Assembly: GCA_902565895.1 (NCBI GenBank) | Contig: CACFGV010000001.1 | Location: 1-64,000, forward strand | From: K189A clade bacterium | Lineage (GTDB): Bacteria; Pseudomonadota; Gammaproteobacteria; Pseudomonadales; Azotimanducaceae | DNA length: 64,000 nucleotides | Direction of reading: 5' to 3' | In this document: in pieces, positions 53,232-62,039 of the stretch | Position numbering within the stretch: the first letter of the stretch is position 1 | Layout: each line of letters opens with the position of its first letter | Notes under the pieces: generated by a model | The model's database searches: none | The model's input: only the letters and a program-made list of their open reading frames with translations | What the model was told of the DNA's origin: nothing | Position numbers and translations under genes: made by a program

Positions 53232-55492
53232 GGCGCCTCCAATAGTTTGATCTCGCTAGGCGCTCTCTTGCCTACCACAGTATTCGCGTCCAGCGGAAAA
53301 GGATCCGCATAATCAAGCGCGCCATCCCCGTCGTCGTCTAAATCAGCGGTCATACCAAGAGAGATGCATTCTGAAGGGCATTGATCCGGCCTTCCGTCCA
53401 TATCGGTATCAAAATGTGCACCAAGAGAAATCAGGGGATACCAATCATCAACGTCTGGAACCATATCACCATCATCATCGGCATCAGCAACCATTCCATC
53501 GGACACGCAATCTGAGTCACAAGTGTTGGGGCGTCCATCACCGTCTGTATCTGCCGCTCCCTTGAGCGATATCAAAGGAAATGCGTCTGCTGTGTCCAGA
53601 ACACTGTCGCCATCATCATCCGTATCGGCGTTATTTCCAATGCCATCAGAGTCAGTATCTATGGTTTCAGTACCGTCTAACGGGAAGGCATCAGCCGTAT
53701 CTAAAACACTATCCCCGTCATCGTCCGTATCGGCGTTGTTTCCAATACCGTCGGAGTCAGTATCTATGGTTTCAGTACCGTCAAACGGAAACGCATCAGC
53801 GGTATCTAAAACCCTATCCCCATCGTCGTCCGTATCGGCGTTATTTCCAATGCCATCAGAGTCAGTATCTATCGTTTCAGTACCGTCAAACGGAAACGCG
53901 TCAGCGGTATCTAAAACGCTATCCCCGTCATCGTCCGTATCGGCGTTGTTTCCAATACCGTCGGAGTCAGTGTCTATCGTTTCAGTAGCATCTAGCGGAA
54001 ACGCATCAGCCGTATCTAAAACACTATCCCCGTCATCGTCCGTATCGGCGTTATTTCCAATGCCATCAGAGTCAGTATCTAACGTTTCGGATGAATCCTT
54101 CGAAAACGCATCCTGTGCATCGTTCACACCATCGCCATCATCATCCGCATCCAAAGCGTCAGAGACACCGTCTCCATCCGTATCCAGTGCATCGACACCG
54201 ACCGCAATATCTGAGAAAAGCTCAATCGTATCCGTCTCAGACTCAAATTCCTCGACTGACGCCTCTCCCGTTACCACTTCCGCAACCGATGTCTGCAGAT
54301 CCTCCTGGGCAGACTGAGTGATATGTGACGCAACATCCGATACAGGATCCAAAGCCGGATCGGCAACTACCGCGTTCACTGTTGCAACCGACTGTGCCAC
54401 GGCAGTAATTGCCTCTACCTCGACTTCGACCTCTGGTGCGACCTCCTCAACAGCTTCTGTTAAAACCGTCGCAACTGTCTCAGACGAGGTCAAATCAATA
54501 CCTTCATCAGATACCGCCACCTCAGATATCGTTTCGGCAACAGATTCCGCCACCGCGACCGATACGTCCGTGGCTTCATCACCATCGTCGACCACCGTTG
54601 AGGCCGTTTGTAATAACAAACCTACTTGCTGGTTTACCCGCTGGGTCGCTTTTGCCGCTTCGTCTCCAGACTCCGCAGCTGCCCAGTTATCAGTGGTTAA
54701 GAGTTCCTCGGGAGACTGATCAATACCCATAGCCGTGAGAACTTTTGCTTTTTCTTCTGCCGTCTCAACTGAAGCAATGACTGTTGTTAACGGTGTCACA
54801 TTAGCCGGCTTTGTGATGTCCGAAGGCACGTCCGATATCAGCGCCAAATTGGGTAACGCGGAACCCGTCTTGGTATCTATGCCGCCCTTAGAGATGACTT
54901 TTGCACCGCCAGTGTCCGGCATAGTGAATGTGTCAACGGCGAAAAAGCCTTCGTCGTCGGTCGTTCCAGAGGGCTCTTCGTCGTCTAGCTCATCGTTACC
55001 GTTGAGATCGACAAATACGCTTGCCCCCGAGATCGGAGCATCAACAACCCTGCCCTCAAACGCGTCAAGCACAGCAACAGTAATATCTTGAGTAGTAGTT
55101 GCTGCGCCATCAAATGCGGACAGCGTCAGCTCGTAGCGATTGTCACCGTCGCTATCGCTGGCATTTTCAAAATCTGGCCTAGAAATAAAAACTAAGGAGT
55201 TGCCCGCACAGCCACTGGTATTGCAAGCGCCTAACTCAAAGAAAGATTCGTCGGAACCACCGCTGATCTGGAGCGAAAGCGTATCTGCCGAGTTGGCGTC
55301 GGTAACTTCGATCGTTCCAACTTTTACCGTACCCTCAAGAAGTTCAAAAGACGTGTCTGACTGGAAGAAAGGCGCAGCATTGAGGACTGTTATTGGTGCT
55401 GGTTGACTAGAGGAAGAACCTCCGCCGCCCCCACACGCAGTGAGAGAGAAAGTAAGGCTCAAAAATAAGACTTTACAACGCCGAAAACACAA
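53228..55492 (-). CDS. Lipoprotein with cadherin-like and thrombospondin type-3 repeats
   Basis: 754 residues. Lipobox LTAC with Cys20, followed by GGGGGSSSS. Residues about 35-130 resemble a cadherin-type domain (FELLEGTVKVGTIEVTDANSADTLSL), then a SdrD/CnaB-like segment (ISGASVFVDLNGNDELDDEEPSGTTDDEGFF), then an alanine/valine-rich helical region (about 250-430). From about 445 on come thrombospondin type-3 repeats (DTDSDGIGNNADTDDDGD), which bind calcium. Five copies are near-identical at DNA level. The start appears to be TTG with no good ribosome site. Probable surface or outer-membrane lipoprotein, adhesion or matrix role inferred. Confidence 0.82.
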   Translation of the reverse strand: MCFRRCKVLFLSLTFSLTACGGGGGSSSSQPAPITVLNAAPFFQSDTSFELLEGTVKVGTIEVTDANSADTLSLQISGGSDESFFELGACNTSGCAGNSLVFISRPDFENASDSDGDNRYELTLSAFDGAATTTQDITVAVLDAFEGRVVDAPISGASVFVDLNGNDELDDEEPSGTTDDEGFFAVDTFTMPDTGGAKVISKGGIDTKTGSALPNLALISDVPSDITKPANVTPLTTVIASVETAEEKAKVLTAMGIDQSPEELLTTDNWAAAESGDEAAKATQRVNQQVGLLLQTASTVVDDGDEATDVSVAVAESVAETISEVAVSDEGIDLTSSETVATVLTEAVEEVAPEVEVEVEAITAVAQSVATVNAVVADPALDPVSDVASHITQSAQEDLQTSVAEVVTGEASVEEFESETDTIELFSDIAVGVDALDTDGDGVSDALDADDDGDGVNDAQDAFSKDSSETLDTDSDGIGNNADTDDDGDSVLDTADAFPLDATETIDTDSDGIGNNADTDDDGDSVLDTADAFPFDGTETIDTDSDGIGNNADTDDDGDRVLDTADAFPFDGTETIDTDSDGIGNNADTDDDGDSVLDTADAFPLDGTETIDTDSDGIGNNADTDDDGDSVLDTADAFPLISLKGAADTDGDGRPNTCDSDCVSDGMVADADDDGDMVPDVDDWYPLISLGAHFDTDMDGRPDQCPSECISLGMTADLDDDGDGALDYADPFPLDANTVVGKRAPSEIKLLEAP
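53555..54079. repeat. Five 105-bp tandem repeats inside the lipoprotein gene
   Basis: Five 105-base units encode 35 residues each, DTDSDGIGNNADTDDDGD then SVLDTADAFPLDGTETI. Differences are few at DNA level (for instance LDA/FDG/LDG and one S to R change). Near-identity of codons suggests recent duplication and possible copy-number variation. Confidence 0.9.
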
Positions 55493-55575
55493 TTTACGGG
55501 ACCTGGGCTATAAATAGATCCTTAATATTTTTTTAAGCCTCTAAGCTTTGTCAAGTATGAATTTATTGTAGTTCC

Positions 55576-55618
55576 GTTAATCCCCTATCGAGGGTTCGAA
55601 TCCCTCTCTCTCCGCCAT
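55576..55618. repeat. Right 43-bp direct repeat of the tRNA-Ser 3' end
   Basis: Identical in all 43 bases to 50990-51032, but lacking the rest of the tRNA: the upstream bases are AT-rich and not tRNA-like. It marks the right boundary of the 4.6-kb segment carrying the two secreted-protein genes. A genomic island boundary is inferred. Confidence 0.88.
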
Positions 55619-56384
55619 CCGTTTTCAAGAAGTCTACTTAAATCAATGGTATAGGCTTACAATCACACCCTCTGGTGGCAAAGTTACCCGCTGTAGTACC
55701 CAATTTCTTTTGCAGACATATGGATTCTCTGCCAGAGCCACAGAACCCAAGACCCCACTTAGGGGCGCCCCCTTATTATCGGATTGGGACTCCTAGCATT
55801 TGTGTGTATTACTAACGCGTTCGGCGATTTGCGATATTTTTTGTTTGACTTCCGAAAATCTACGAGAGCACAAAATAGGGCACTGAATTGTCAGACTCAC
55901 TCGACAAGCTTTTCCCGGACCTTGAGCAGAGAAAAATCTTTTTCCCCTTTTTATTTCTGTTAAATGATCTTTTTAGAGTTATCGAGAAAACTAAAAAGCT
56001 AAAGATGTACCCCATTGAGAAAGGAAATGAAGTTAGGTTGCACAATGCTTTAATCCTCGGAGGCCGGGGAGCGAGTGCTAAGGACAAGTGGCACAGTTTC
56101 AAGTAGCATCCCGCTGAAGCCGATGAAATGGGCATCTATGATCTTGCTGAGGGGTTCCTATCAAAACTACACCCGAAAGATTTTTTATCTGGAAGACGTG
56201 TCTGAAAAATTAGCATGGGACGTCGAAAAGGAGCTGAAGAACGAAGTTGATAAGGTGCTAGAGAAAACGTTTCGTCTAAGAACAGATCACTGGTGCGAGG
56301 TTTTTTGTCGGACCACGCGTTTAGCACCTCGAACGCTGGACTTATGAGCAGAGCCCAAAGGTTCGTTTTAGTAAAAATCGAAAA
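55619..56384 (+). pseudogene. Gap with a decayed plus-strand reading frame (about 55888-56347)
   Basis: A TTG-started frame at 55888 (SDSLDKLFPDLEQRKIFFPF) runs 72 codons to TAG at 56104-56106; the same frame then continues sensibly (HPAEADEMGIYDLAEGFLSKL) until TGA near 56202, and a different frame carries EDVSEKLAWDVEKELKNEVDKVLEKTF to 56347. The pattern fits a gene broken by a nonsense change and a frameshift. The family is not recognised. No integrase remnant was seen. The rest of the gap (55619-55887) has nothing I can support. Confidence 0.35.
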
Positions 56385-57779
56385 TCAAATATCAAATATC
56401 CAACTTGGTAATGATCCCCTAGTCATGAAAGTTTCTCCCTCGCAGGTTAAGGGATCTGAATTGCGTTGAGTTTCTGTGATTATAAAATCGCTAGGATACA
56501 AGCCGTATCCGCTGTATCCCGACAAAATATCGTCAGATAGCATGTCGAAATAAGACTTGAAACGCAGTCCATCAGGTGTATGGACATGCATTGCAATATC
56601 AAAGTCATGGGCCACTCCCCGATGTGACTCCATGCGCGCGTGGCCAAGTTGTTGTCCTGCCTCGACGCTAGTGCCTACTACCAAATCGGTCGACTGCAGA
56701 TCAACATGAAAAATCACAGCCAGCATCGAAGCATTCTCCCGTGATAAGATCATTACCCGTTGATTAGTTGTGCCGTCGTCTACAAAACCACCGCCTTCTT
56801 CCGTGTTCAGTTGCACAATAGTCCCATCGAAAGGGCTGTAGATCGGGACCGTGGCGTTTTTTCGTTCTTCCTCTATCGGTGAAAAGTAGTGTTTCATCGA
56901 GCGACACGGTTCAAAAATATCGCTGTAGTCGTGCCCTGCCGATGATCTAAAATAAGAAATATCTTCTATAAAACCGGCTACGTCCGTGACGTCTTTCTTA
57001 ACTAATTTGGGTAGGTCGTCTAACCCGCCGCCGTACCGCTCGCAATCGCCAAGAGTGCCATATTCGTTGAGTAGGAAACTCTTGTCCCCACGCGTTGCAT
57101 TGATCCTTAGCATTATCGCTGAATTCTCTTCCGCCATTACGACTTCGTAGTTAAAAGAAAAGTCTTCAACGATTCCGCTCATTAATAATTTGTCGTTGTT
57201 TCTTGAACCCGTGACTTGCGTGCGATTCCCTCCTAGTGCTTGAACTGCAATTTCATAAGTCTCAACGCCACTATCATTTGTAATGAAGATTCTATTAAAA
57301 CCTCCGTGACAATATGTCGTTAAAGTTGCTACGGGATCCTCTACAGTAACCTGAACTTCGTCGCTATTTGAAAGACCTCCTGGATCACTAACGGTAAGAC
57401 GAAAGGTTAAGACTACGGGGTCCAGCTCCTCAACATCGGGGGCTGTAAACTCCAATGTGGGAGAATTTTCACCAATAGTAGAAACGTTCGGGCCTCCAGT
57501 TTGCGTCCACGAATAACTAACTTCGTCTTCTTCAGCGTCGGTTGACGAACCAGACAGCGTGACCAAAGCGAATTCCTGAACAGTTTGATCGTCGCCAGCA
57601 TCCGCGACGGGAGCAGAGTTCGAGATGAAATCCCGCGCTAAATTTTGATCTCCGCCTCCGCCGCACGAAAATAGCGCGAGAGAACAAACAATGAGCCCTA
57701 CAGAGGAGAGCGGCGCTACTTGCTGGAAACACGGTCGTAATTCTCGTCGGCCGACTTGGTTCGCCCCCTTCGCTAACAT
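56385..57779 (-). CDS. Lipoprotein with PKD-like domain and M23 peptidase-like domain
   Basis: 464 residues. Lipobox LFSC with Cys39, then GGGG. Residues about 50-145 form a PKD/K319-like domain (APVADAGDDQTVQEFALVTLSGSSTDAEED, SYSWTQTGGP). The C-terminal domain has HDYSD (His283, Asp287), FHVDLQSTDLVVGTSVEAGQQLGHARM and MHVH (His398, His400), matching HxxxD and HxH metal ligands of lysostaphin-type M23 peptidases. Cell-wall or peptide hydrolysis is plausible but not shown. Orientation minus, isolated. Confidence 0.75.
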   Translation of the reverse strand: MLAKGANQVGRRELRPCFQQVAPLSSVGLIVCSLALFSCGGGGDQNLARDFISNSAPVADAGDDQTVQEFALVTLSGSSTDAEEDEVSYSWTQTGGPNVSTIGENSPTLEFTAPDVEELDPVVLTFRLTVSDPGGLSNSDEVQVTVEDPVATLTTYCHGGFNRIFITNDSGVETYEIAVQALGGNRTQVTGSRNNDKLLMSGIVEDFSFNYEVVMAEENSAIMLRINATRGDKSFLLNEYGTLGDCERYGGGLDDLPKLVKKDVTDVAGFIEDISYFRSSAGHDYSDIFEPCRSMKHYFSPIEEERKNATVPIYSPFDGTIVQLNTEEGGGFVDDGTTNQRVMILSRENASMLAVIFHVDLQSTDLVVGTSVEAGQQLGHARMESHRGVAHDFDIAMHVHTPDGLRFKSYFDMLSDDILSGYSGYGLYPSDFIITETQRNSDPLTCEGETFMTRGSLPSWIFDI

Positions 57780-58334
57780 ATTTTTTCTATTTTATCCGGC
57801 TGAACTCAGCCTATTCTAGCGAACTATGCAAAATAATGGACTCCCATATTAAGTTCATTCTGGTTCCGTCAAAAGTAAAATCTCGTAGCCATGCTACGAA
57901 CCCTGTCCTAGTCTCCCTGCAGTGTGAGCCGACGCAATAGAATTTGGCTACTTCCAAAGGATAAAATCGTGAGGTTAATTAATATTACCGGGGTAATAAT
58001 ATAATTCTGGTACCCTGCCACCCGACCCCAGAACTTTCTGCTAATCCTCTCCATATGGACGGACCAAAAGCCATACTTTTCACGCGCCTCCTGGTTGAAA
58101 AAAAATTGCTATCAAGAGCACGTAAAAAGGCGTGTGAGCGGTAGCTATTTCAATACCTTCTTGGAAGGAGTCTTCGACAAACGTAAACCTGAAATTGCCC
58201 GGAATGAAAGCAGTCAACTCATTCACCATTAATCTCTACCGGTACGGTTCTAGCAGTTTCAAATCTACAAGGTGTAATCTTGTTAATCTCGATGATAAAA
58301 ATATGGTTGGAGTTAAGACATCTGGAAATTAAGA
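57780..58334. other. Intergenic region with a short inverted repeat
   Basis: 555 bases with no supported gene. TATTACC/GGTAATA (57983-57998) is a 7-bp inverted repeat around GG in an AT-rich context, perhaps an operator. The region presumably holds promoters for the flanking genes. No domain-bearing frame on either strand. Confidence 0.5.
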
Positions 58335-58745
58335 GTGTTCTTGACATCGTTGGGCGTAGGTCTTCTTGTATGGGTGACCGTTTACCTCTCAATAAGCGCC
58401 AGCTGGATGGCAATCGAACTACCCTCTAAGAACTCAAGTTGGCTTTGGCTGATTATCATTTTTCCTGTCGCGGAAGAATTGGCATTTAGAGGTTTTCTGA
58501 TGGGGTTGCTGGATAAAATTCTGCCGGAACGCAAACTCGGGTTGATAACACTGAATAATTTTTTGACCTCCGTTTTGTTCAGCTCAGCCCACCTCTTTGC
58601 TCGCTCTCTAACGCTGGGGTACCTAGTTTTCATACCAAGTCTTTGGCTAGGCTGGGTTAAGGAACAGACATCCTCGATCTCTTTGTGTGCAGCTATACAT
58701 GTAACGTGGAATTTGGGGTTATTCGTAGCCGCATCGCTCGCCTAA
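58335..58745 (+). CDS. CPBP-family glutamic intramembrane protease, probable MrtJ-type sorting protease
   Basis: 136 residues, short for the family. All three CPBP/Abi motifs are present: EELAFR (Glu47, Glu48, Arg52), FSSAH (Phe82, His86) and HVTWN (His122, Asn126). About four membrane helices. GTG 58335 follows GGAAATTAAGA, and an upstream in-frame stop at 58314-58316 limits extension. It faces a gene encoding a C-terminally tagged exported protein, the configuration of dedicated glutamic sorting proteases (JDVT-CTERM/MrtJ). The name is inferred from that context. Confidence 0.78.
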   Translation: MFLTSLGVGLLVWVTVYLSISASWMAIELPSKNSSWLWLIIIFPVAEELAFRGFLMGLLDKILPERKLGLITLNNFLTSVLFSSAHLFARSLTLGYLVFIPSLWLGWVKEQTSSISLCAAIHVTWNLGLFVAASLA

Positions 58746-58819
58746 ATAATCATTGCAGGCAATAAAGAACCACCCGCAGGGTGTAAGCTGCGGTCGCTCC
58801 ATAACGAAGCGTGTCTTGC

Positions 58820-61800
58820 TTATCTCAGCCCCAGTTTTTTTCTGAATATACCCAGGACAGCCAAAGTCAAGAGAATCGGTAAGCTTGGATCGACTGGACC
58901 TTTGCCATCGCTCAAAGAGCAGCCGCCGCCTCCAGAACCGCTACTTTGTGGTTTCTGTGCCTCAACCGTTATCGTAGAGCTCCCTGTCGATACGTTACCT
59001 GCCAGATCAGTGGCCGTGAACGTGATGGTCGTAGAACCAATAGGCAAGGTTGAGGGAGCATCGTTTTCGATTTTCGGATTCTCGTCGACAGCATCACTGG
59101 CAGAAGCACCATTAAAGAAAGAAGATAAAGACGAGTCAGAACTTGATATGCCGCTGCCTGAGGTCGCAGTTACCGTTACACTGGCAGGTATCGATATTGT
59201 AGGGGCTGTTGTGTCAGACACTGTAAGGACGACTGAGGCTGTGACCAAGACGCCTGATGAGTCTGCAACGGAAAAAGTCACGATGTTTTCTCCAAGTACC
59301 GCGAATTCTCCCAGGTCGTTTGAAATATTTGCAGTAAGGTCTCCATCCTCAGGGTCTGACGCGGCGGCCTCTGATAAAAAGCTCGCTACCGATTCGTCTG
59401 TTATGGCTATCCCGTTTGGACCCGCGGCCTCGACTGTCGCTGCTGATGGAACGACTAGAACAGGAGATGCATTCTCGAGTGCCTGACTATATGCAAAAGC
59501 TCCTGAGGACGTTCCCGCGATGAGATCATCGTATACGAGAACCTTAATATCCTCATGATTGTCAACGCAGGAACCGCCGAAGTCGGACCATGTAGCTCCA
59601 CTATCTGTTGTTTCCTTTATGCAATTACCAAAAGCAACCCAAACGTGATCTGGGTCAGTGGGCTCAATCACTACCGACGAAAAGGATTCGTAGGCTGCAG
59701 GCGTAACATCGTAAAATTGCCAGCATGCGAAGCCGCTTGAGGTGCAGGTTGCGCTATTTAATAACTCACCTTTCACCACTAGGGACTCAGACGCTATGTA
59801 GACTACGCCGCTTAGGGTGGTAGAGGTTGGCGTATCCACACCATCCAAGTCAGCAATGTAACTCGACTGAATCGTCGAAAACAAAGGATCAGTATGCGTA
59901 GGTTCCCACCATGATGACGAACCACATAGGGAAAGCCTAGCCCTGATTCCGGTCTCGGATGAGCGACCGTTTCTATCGCCAACGCCAGCCCAGATAAAGT
60001 TATTTTTCACAAGGAGGGAGTTAACAGGCATCTTTAGTAAGGGGGAGCTCCCATTAAGTGTGTCAGCGGTCCAAGAAAGGCCTTTGTCGTCGGAGTAAAA
60101 AATTCCGCCTTCAAGCCCAGTGTCTTTGTTAGCAATAGAGTGGTAGACCCGATCGCAGCTTGAGGTTGACAACCACTTTAGGTCCGTACTGTAAGAGCGC
60201 TCAGTACGAGCACTCTCCAACGGCTCTCCTGGTCCAGAGAACGCTGCGTTAGTTGGGTCAAAAACTCGATTCCAGTTGTTAACTACATCTGGCAGCCCGG
60301 TAGAACCGTCAGATGTCGGGTTTCTGTAAACTTTGCCATTTCCAATCAAAGCTAGGGCCTTATTGGACGGGTCGATCGCTACAGCGGTGGGAGGCGCTCC
60401 ATCGCCAGCGGGGTATATCGGGAATACCCACCCGCCGGCTGTTGCGACGCTCGTGGGATCAGTTGGATCGTAGCCAGTGGCAAAGGCTGCTCCGCTTTTA
60501 GCTGCGATCCATAAAACTTTATTCGTTGAGGATAGTTCGTAGTAATCAAGATCGTTGATGACAAGGCCGTCGATCCCACGGGCATTGGACATTTCGCTTC
60601 CAGATGGAGACGCCCAACCAGAGCTTGGATCGTGTGAAACTTCGCCTATCGCTAGATCCGTCGCGATGTAAAGCTTCTTAGGGTCGTTTGGATCAATCAC
60701 CAATGCTGGATCGTTTGCGTTGGTTGATTGAACGATCGCCGCGCTGCTCGGCCCACTGGGATGAATGGTAGAGCTTAAGTGTGGAATCGTATCCCAGCCC
60801 AACAGCGGGTTATCGTTATCCAGGACAACCCTACTTATGAAAACATGCTTACTTTCGTTCCCACTTGAGGCAACGCCTCTGAATCGAATCACGTCTCCCT
60901 TAGGATACCCGTCTGTAAAACCAAAACCTGCGCATCCACTAGCGGGTAGACTACATTGATAATCCCAACCAGAATTCCAAGTTCTTCCTGCGTCGGAACT
61001 TTTAAACGATTGGCCATTCGTAGACGAGCCCGCGATGTAAACGGTCCTTCCTGTAGCATCCGCCGGGTCCACTCCAACTAGTTCAATCTCGAGCGGACAC
61101 AGACCACCGGAGACAGGGCAGGCAGACGTACGCATTTCTACAGGAGCCTTTGCGGGCAGAAAGCTGGAGAGATCAACTGTCACAGCTCCCCAATTAGTTT
61201 CAAAAAAAGAAAGATTTCCAGTAGCGTCCTTGGTAGCAATGTAGCCAAGGGAACCTGAAAAGACGTCGAATCCCACAATTTCGTCGGTCGTGGAAAAAAC
61301 TTGACCGAACACGCTGCTAGATGCTGGCTTGTGCAGGATATTGTTCCTTGTGCTGACGTAGATGCCAGAAGTGTCGCTTTTTATGAGTTCAACCCCGTCA
61401 ATAGCTGCTCCAGTGGAGTCGATTACTGCTGACCATGACACCGCTCCGCTAACAACAAGACCTTTATCGCTGCTGAAAAAAAGCCGCTTGTTCATGGATA
61501 CACGGGTGTTCGTAAGCACCGTGTATATTTCCGTCGGATTGGCTACGCTCGCTTCAATTTGCGACGCTTTTGCGGCAATGCCGCCCGAGGCGCCAGCGGG
61601 GTTAGTAAGGGAAACCCAATCTATTCCATGCGGACTGGACGACGGGATGTAACGAAACACACCTCGTTGACTCGTATCCACCGCGATAAAAATTTCTGAA
61701 GAGCCTCCAGAATCAAACGATTCAACGTCGGCCACGTAACCACCATAGAGACCAATATTTTCTTTTACCGGCGATGCCGCTATCACAGAGGCCACGGTTA

Positions 61801-61840
61801 CTCCGAGAAGCGCCAAAATACTGAATATCATTCGACTCAA
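58820..61840 (-). CDS. Large exported protein with Cys/DPSLP C-terminal sorting tail (JDVT-CTERM-like)
   Basis: 1006 residues. Signal peptide 1-22. The body has repeated BNR/Asp-box style turns (SSDAGRTWNSGW, SDDKGLSWTAD, TTDSGATWSDFGG), which suggest a beta-propeller, then two HYR/Ig-like domains (about 800-960: SDPEDGDLTANIS, VTFSVADSSGVLV, TTITFTATDLAGNVSTGSS). The C-terminus is GGGGCSLSDGKGPVDPSLP, a hydrophobic helix (ILLTLAVLGIF) and RKKLGLR. Cys974 before a short spacer, DPSLP at 984-988, membrane helix and basic end is the tripartite JDVT-CTERM pattern. The small CPBP protease is convergent 75 bases away. Expected to be cleaved and retained at the surface through the Cys. Confidence 0.85.
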   Translation of the reverse strand: MSRMIFSILALLGVTVASVIAASPVKENIGLYGGYVADVESFDSGGSSEIFIAVDTSQRGVFRYIPSSSPHGIDWVSLTNPAGASGGIAAKASQIEASVANPTEIYTVLTNTRVSMNKRLFFSSDKGLVVSGAVSWSAVIDSTGAAIDGVELIKSDTSGIYVSTRNNILHKPASSSVFGQVFSTTDEIVGFDVFSGSLGYIATKDATGNLSFFETNWGAVTVDLSSFLPAKAPVEMRTSACPVSGGLCPLEIELVGVDPADATGRTVYIAGSSTNGQSFKSSDAGRTWNSGWDYQCSLPASGCAGFGFTDGYPKGDVIRFRGVASSGNESKHVFISRVVLDNDNPLLGWDTIPHLSSTIHPSGPSSAAIVQSTNANDPALVIDPNDPKKLYIATDLAIGEVSHDPSSGWASPSGSEMSNARGIDGLVINDLDYYELSSTNKVLWIAAKSGAAFATGYDPTDPTSVATAGGWVFPIYPAGDGAPPTAVAIDPSNKALALIGNGKVYRNPTSDGSTGLPDVVNNWNRVFDPTNAAFSGPGEPLESARTERSYSTDLKWLSTSSCDRVYHSIANKDTGLEGGIFYSDDKGLSWTADTLNGSSPLLKMPVNSLLVKNNFIWAGVGDRNGRSSETGIRARLSLCGSSSWWEPTHTDPLFSTIQSSYIADLDGVDTPTSTTLSGVVYIASESLVVKGELLNSATCTSSGFACWQFYDVTPAAYESFSSVVIEPTDPDHVWVAFGNCIKETTDSGATWSDFGGSCVDNHEDIKVLVYDDLIAGTSSGAFAYSQALENASPVLVVPSAATVEAAGPNGIAITDESVASFLSEAAASDPEDGDLTANISNDLGEFAVLGENIVTFSVADSSGVLVTASVVLTVSDTTAPTISIPASVTVTATSGSGISSSDSSLSSFFNGASASDAVDENPKIENDAPSTLPIGSTTITFTATDLAGNVSTGSSTITVEAQKPQSSGSGGGGCSLSDGKGPVDPSLPILLTLAVLGIFRKKLGLR

Positions 61841-62039
61841 TATAGTTCCCCCAGATAACTTACTGATGTGCGCATTACACTTAACATATGTCTCTTTCAG
61901 CTAACTATCGCATTTGATTCGAATCATTCAAACTCATAGCAGATCGCCATATTTTGATCGACACTTGAGCACTCCTTTAAAAATCATTAACGAATTCACG
62001 CTGTAGCGTATTTTCTAGACAAAGATTTAGGATATAAAA

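Noticed and set aside
53523..54317. Plus-strand Ser/Val-rich protein across the repeat
   Set aside because: It is the antisense shadow of the type-3-repeat coding sequence; the minus strand has a signal peptide and recognised repeats.
55576..55618. Second tRNA-Ser gene
   Set aside because: Only the 3' half is present; no acceptor 5' strand, D-arm or anticodon arm upstream.
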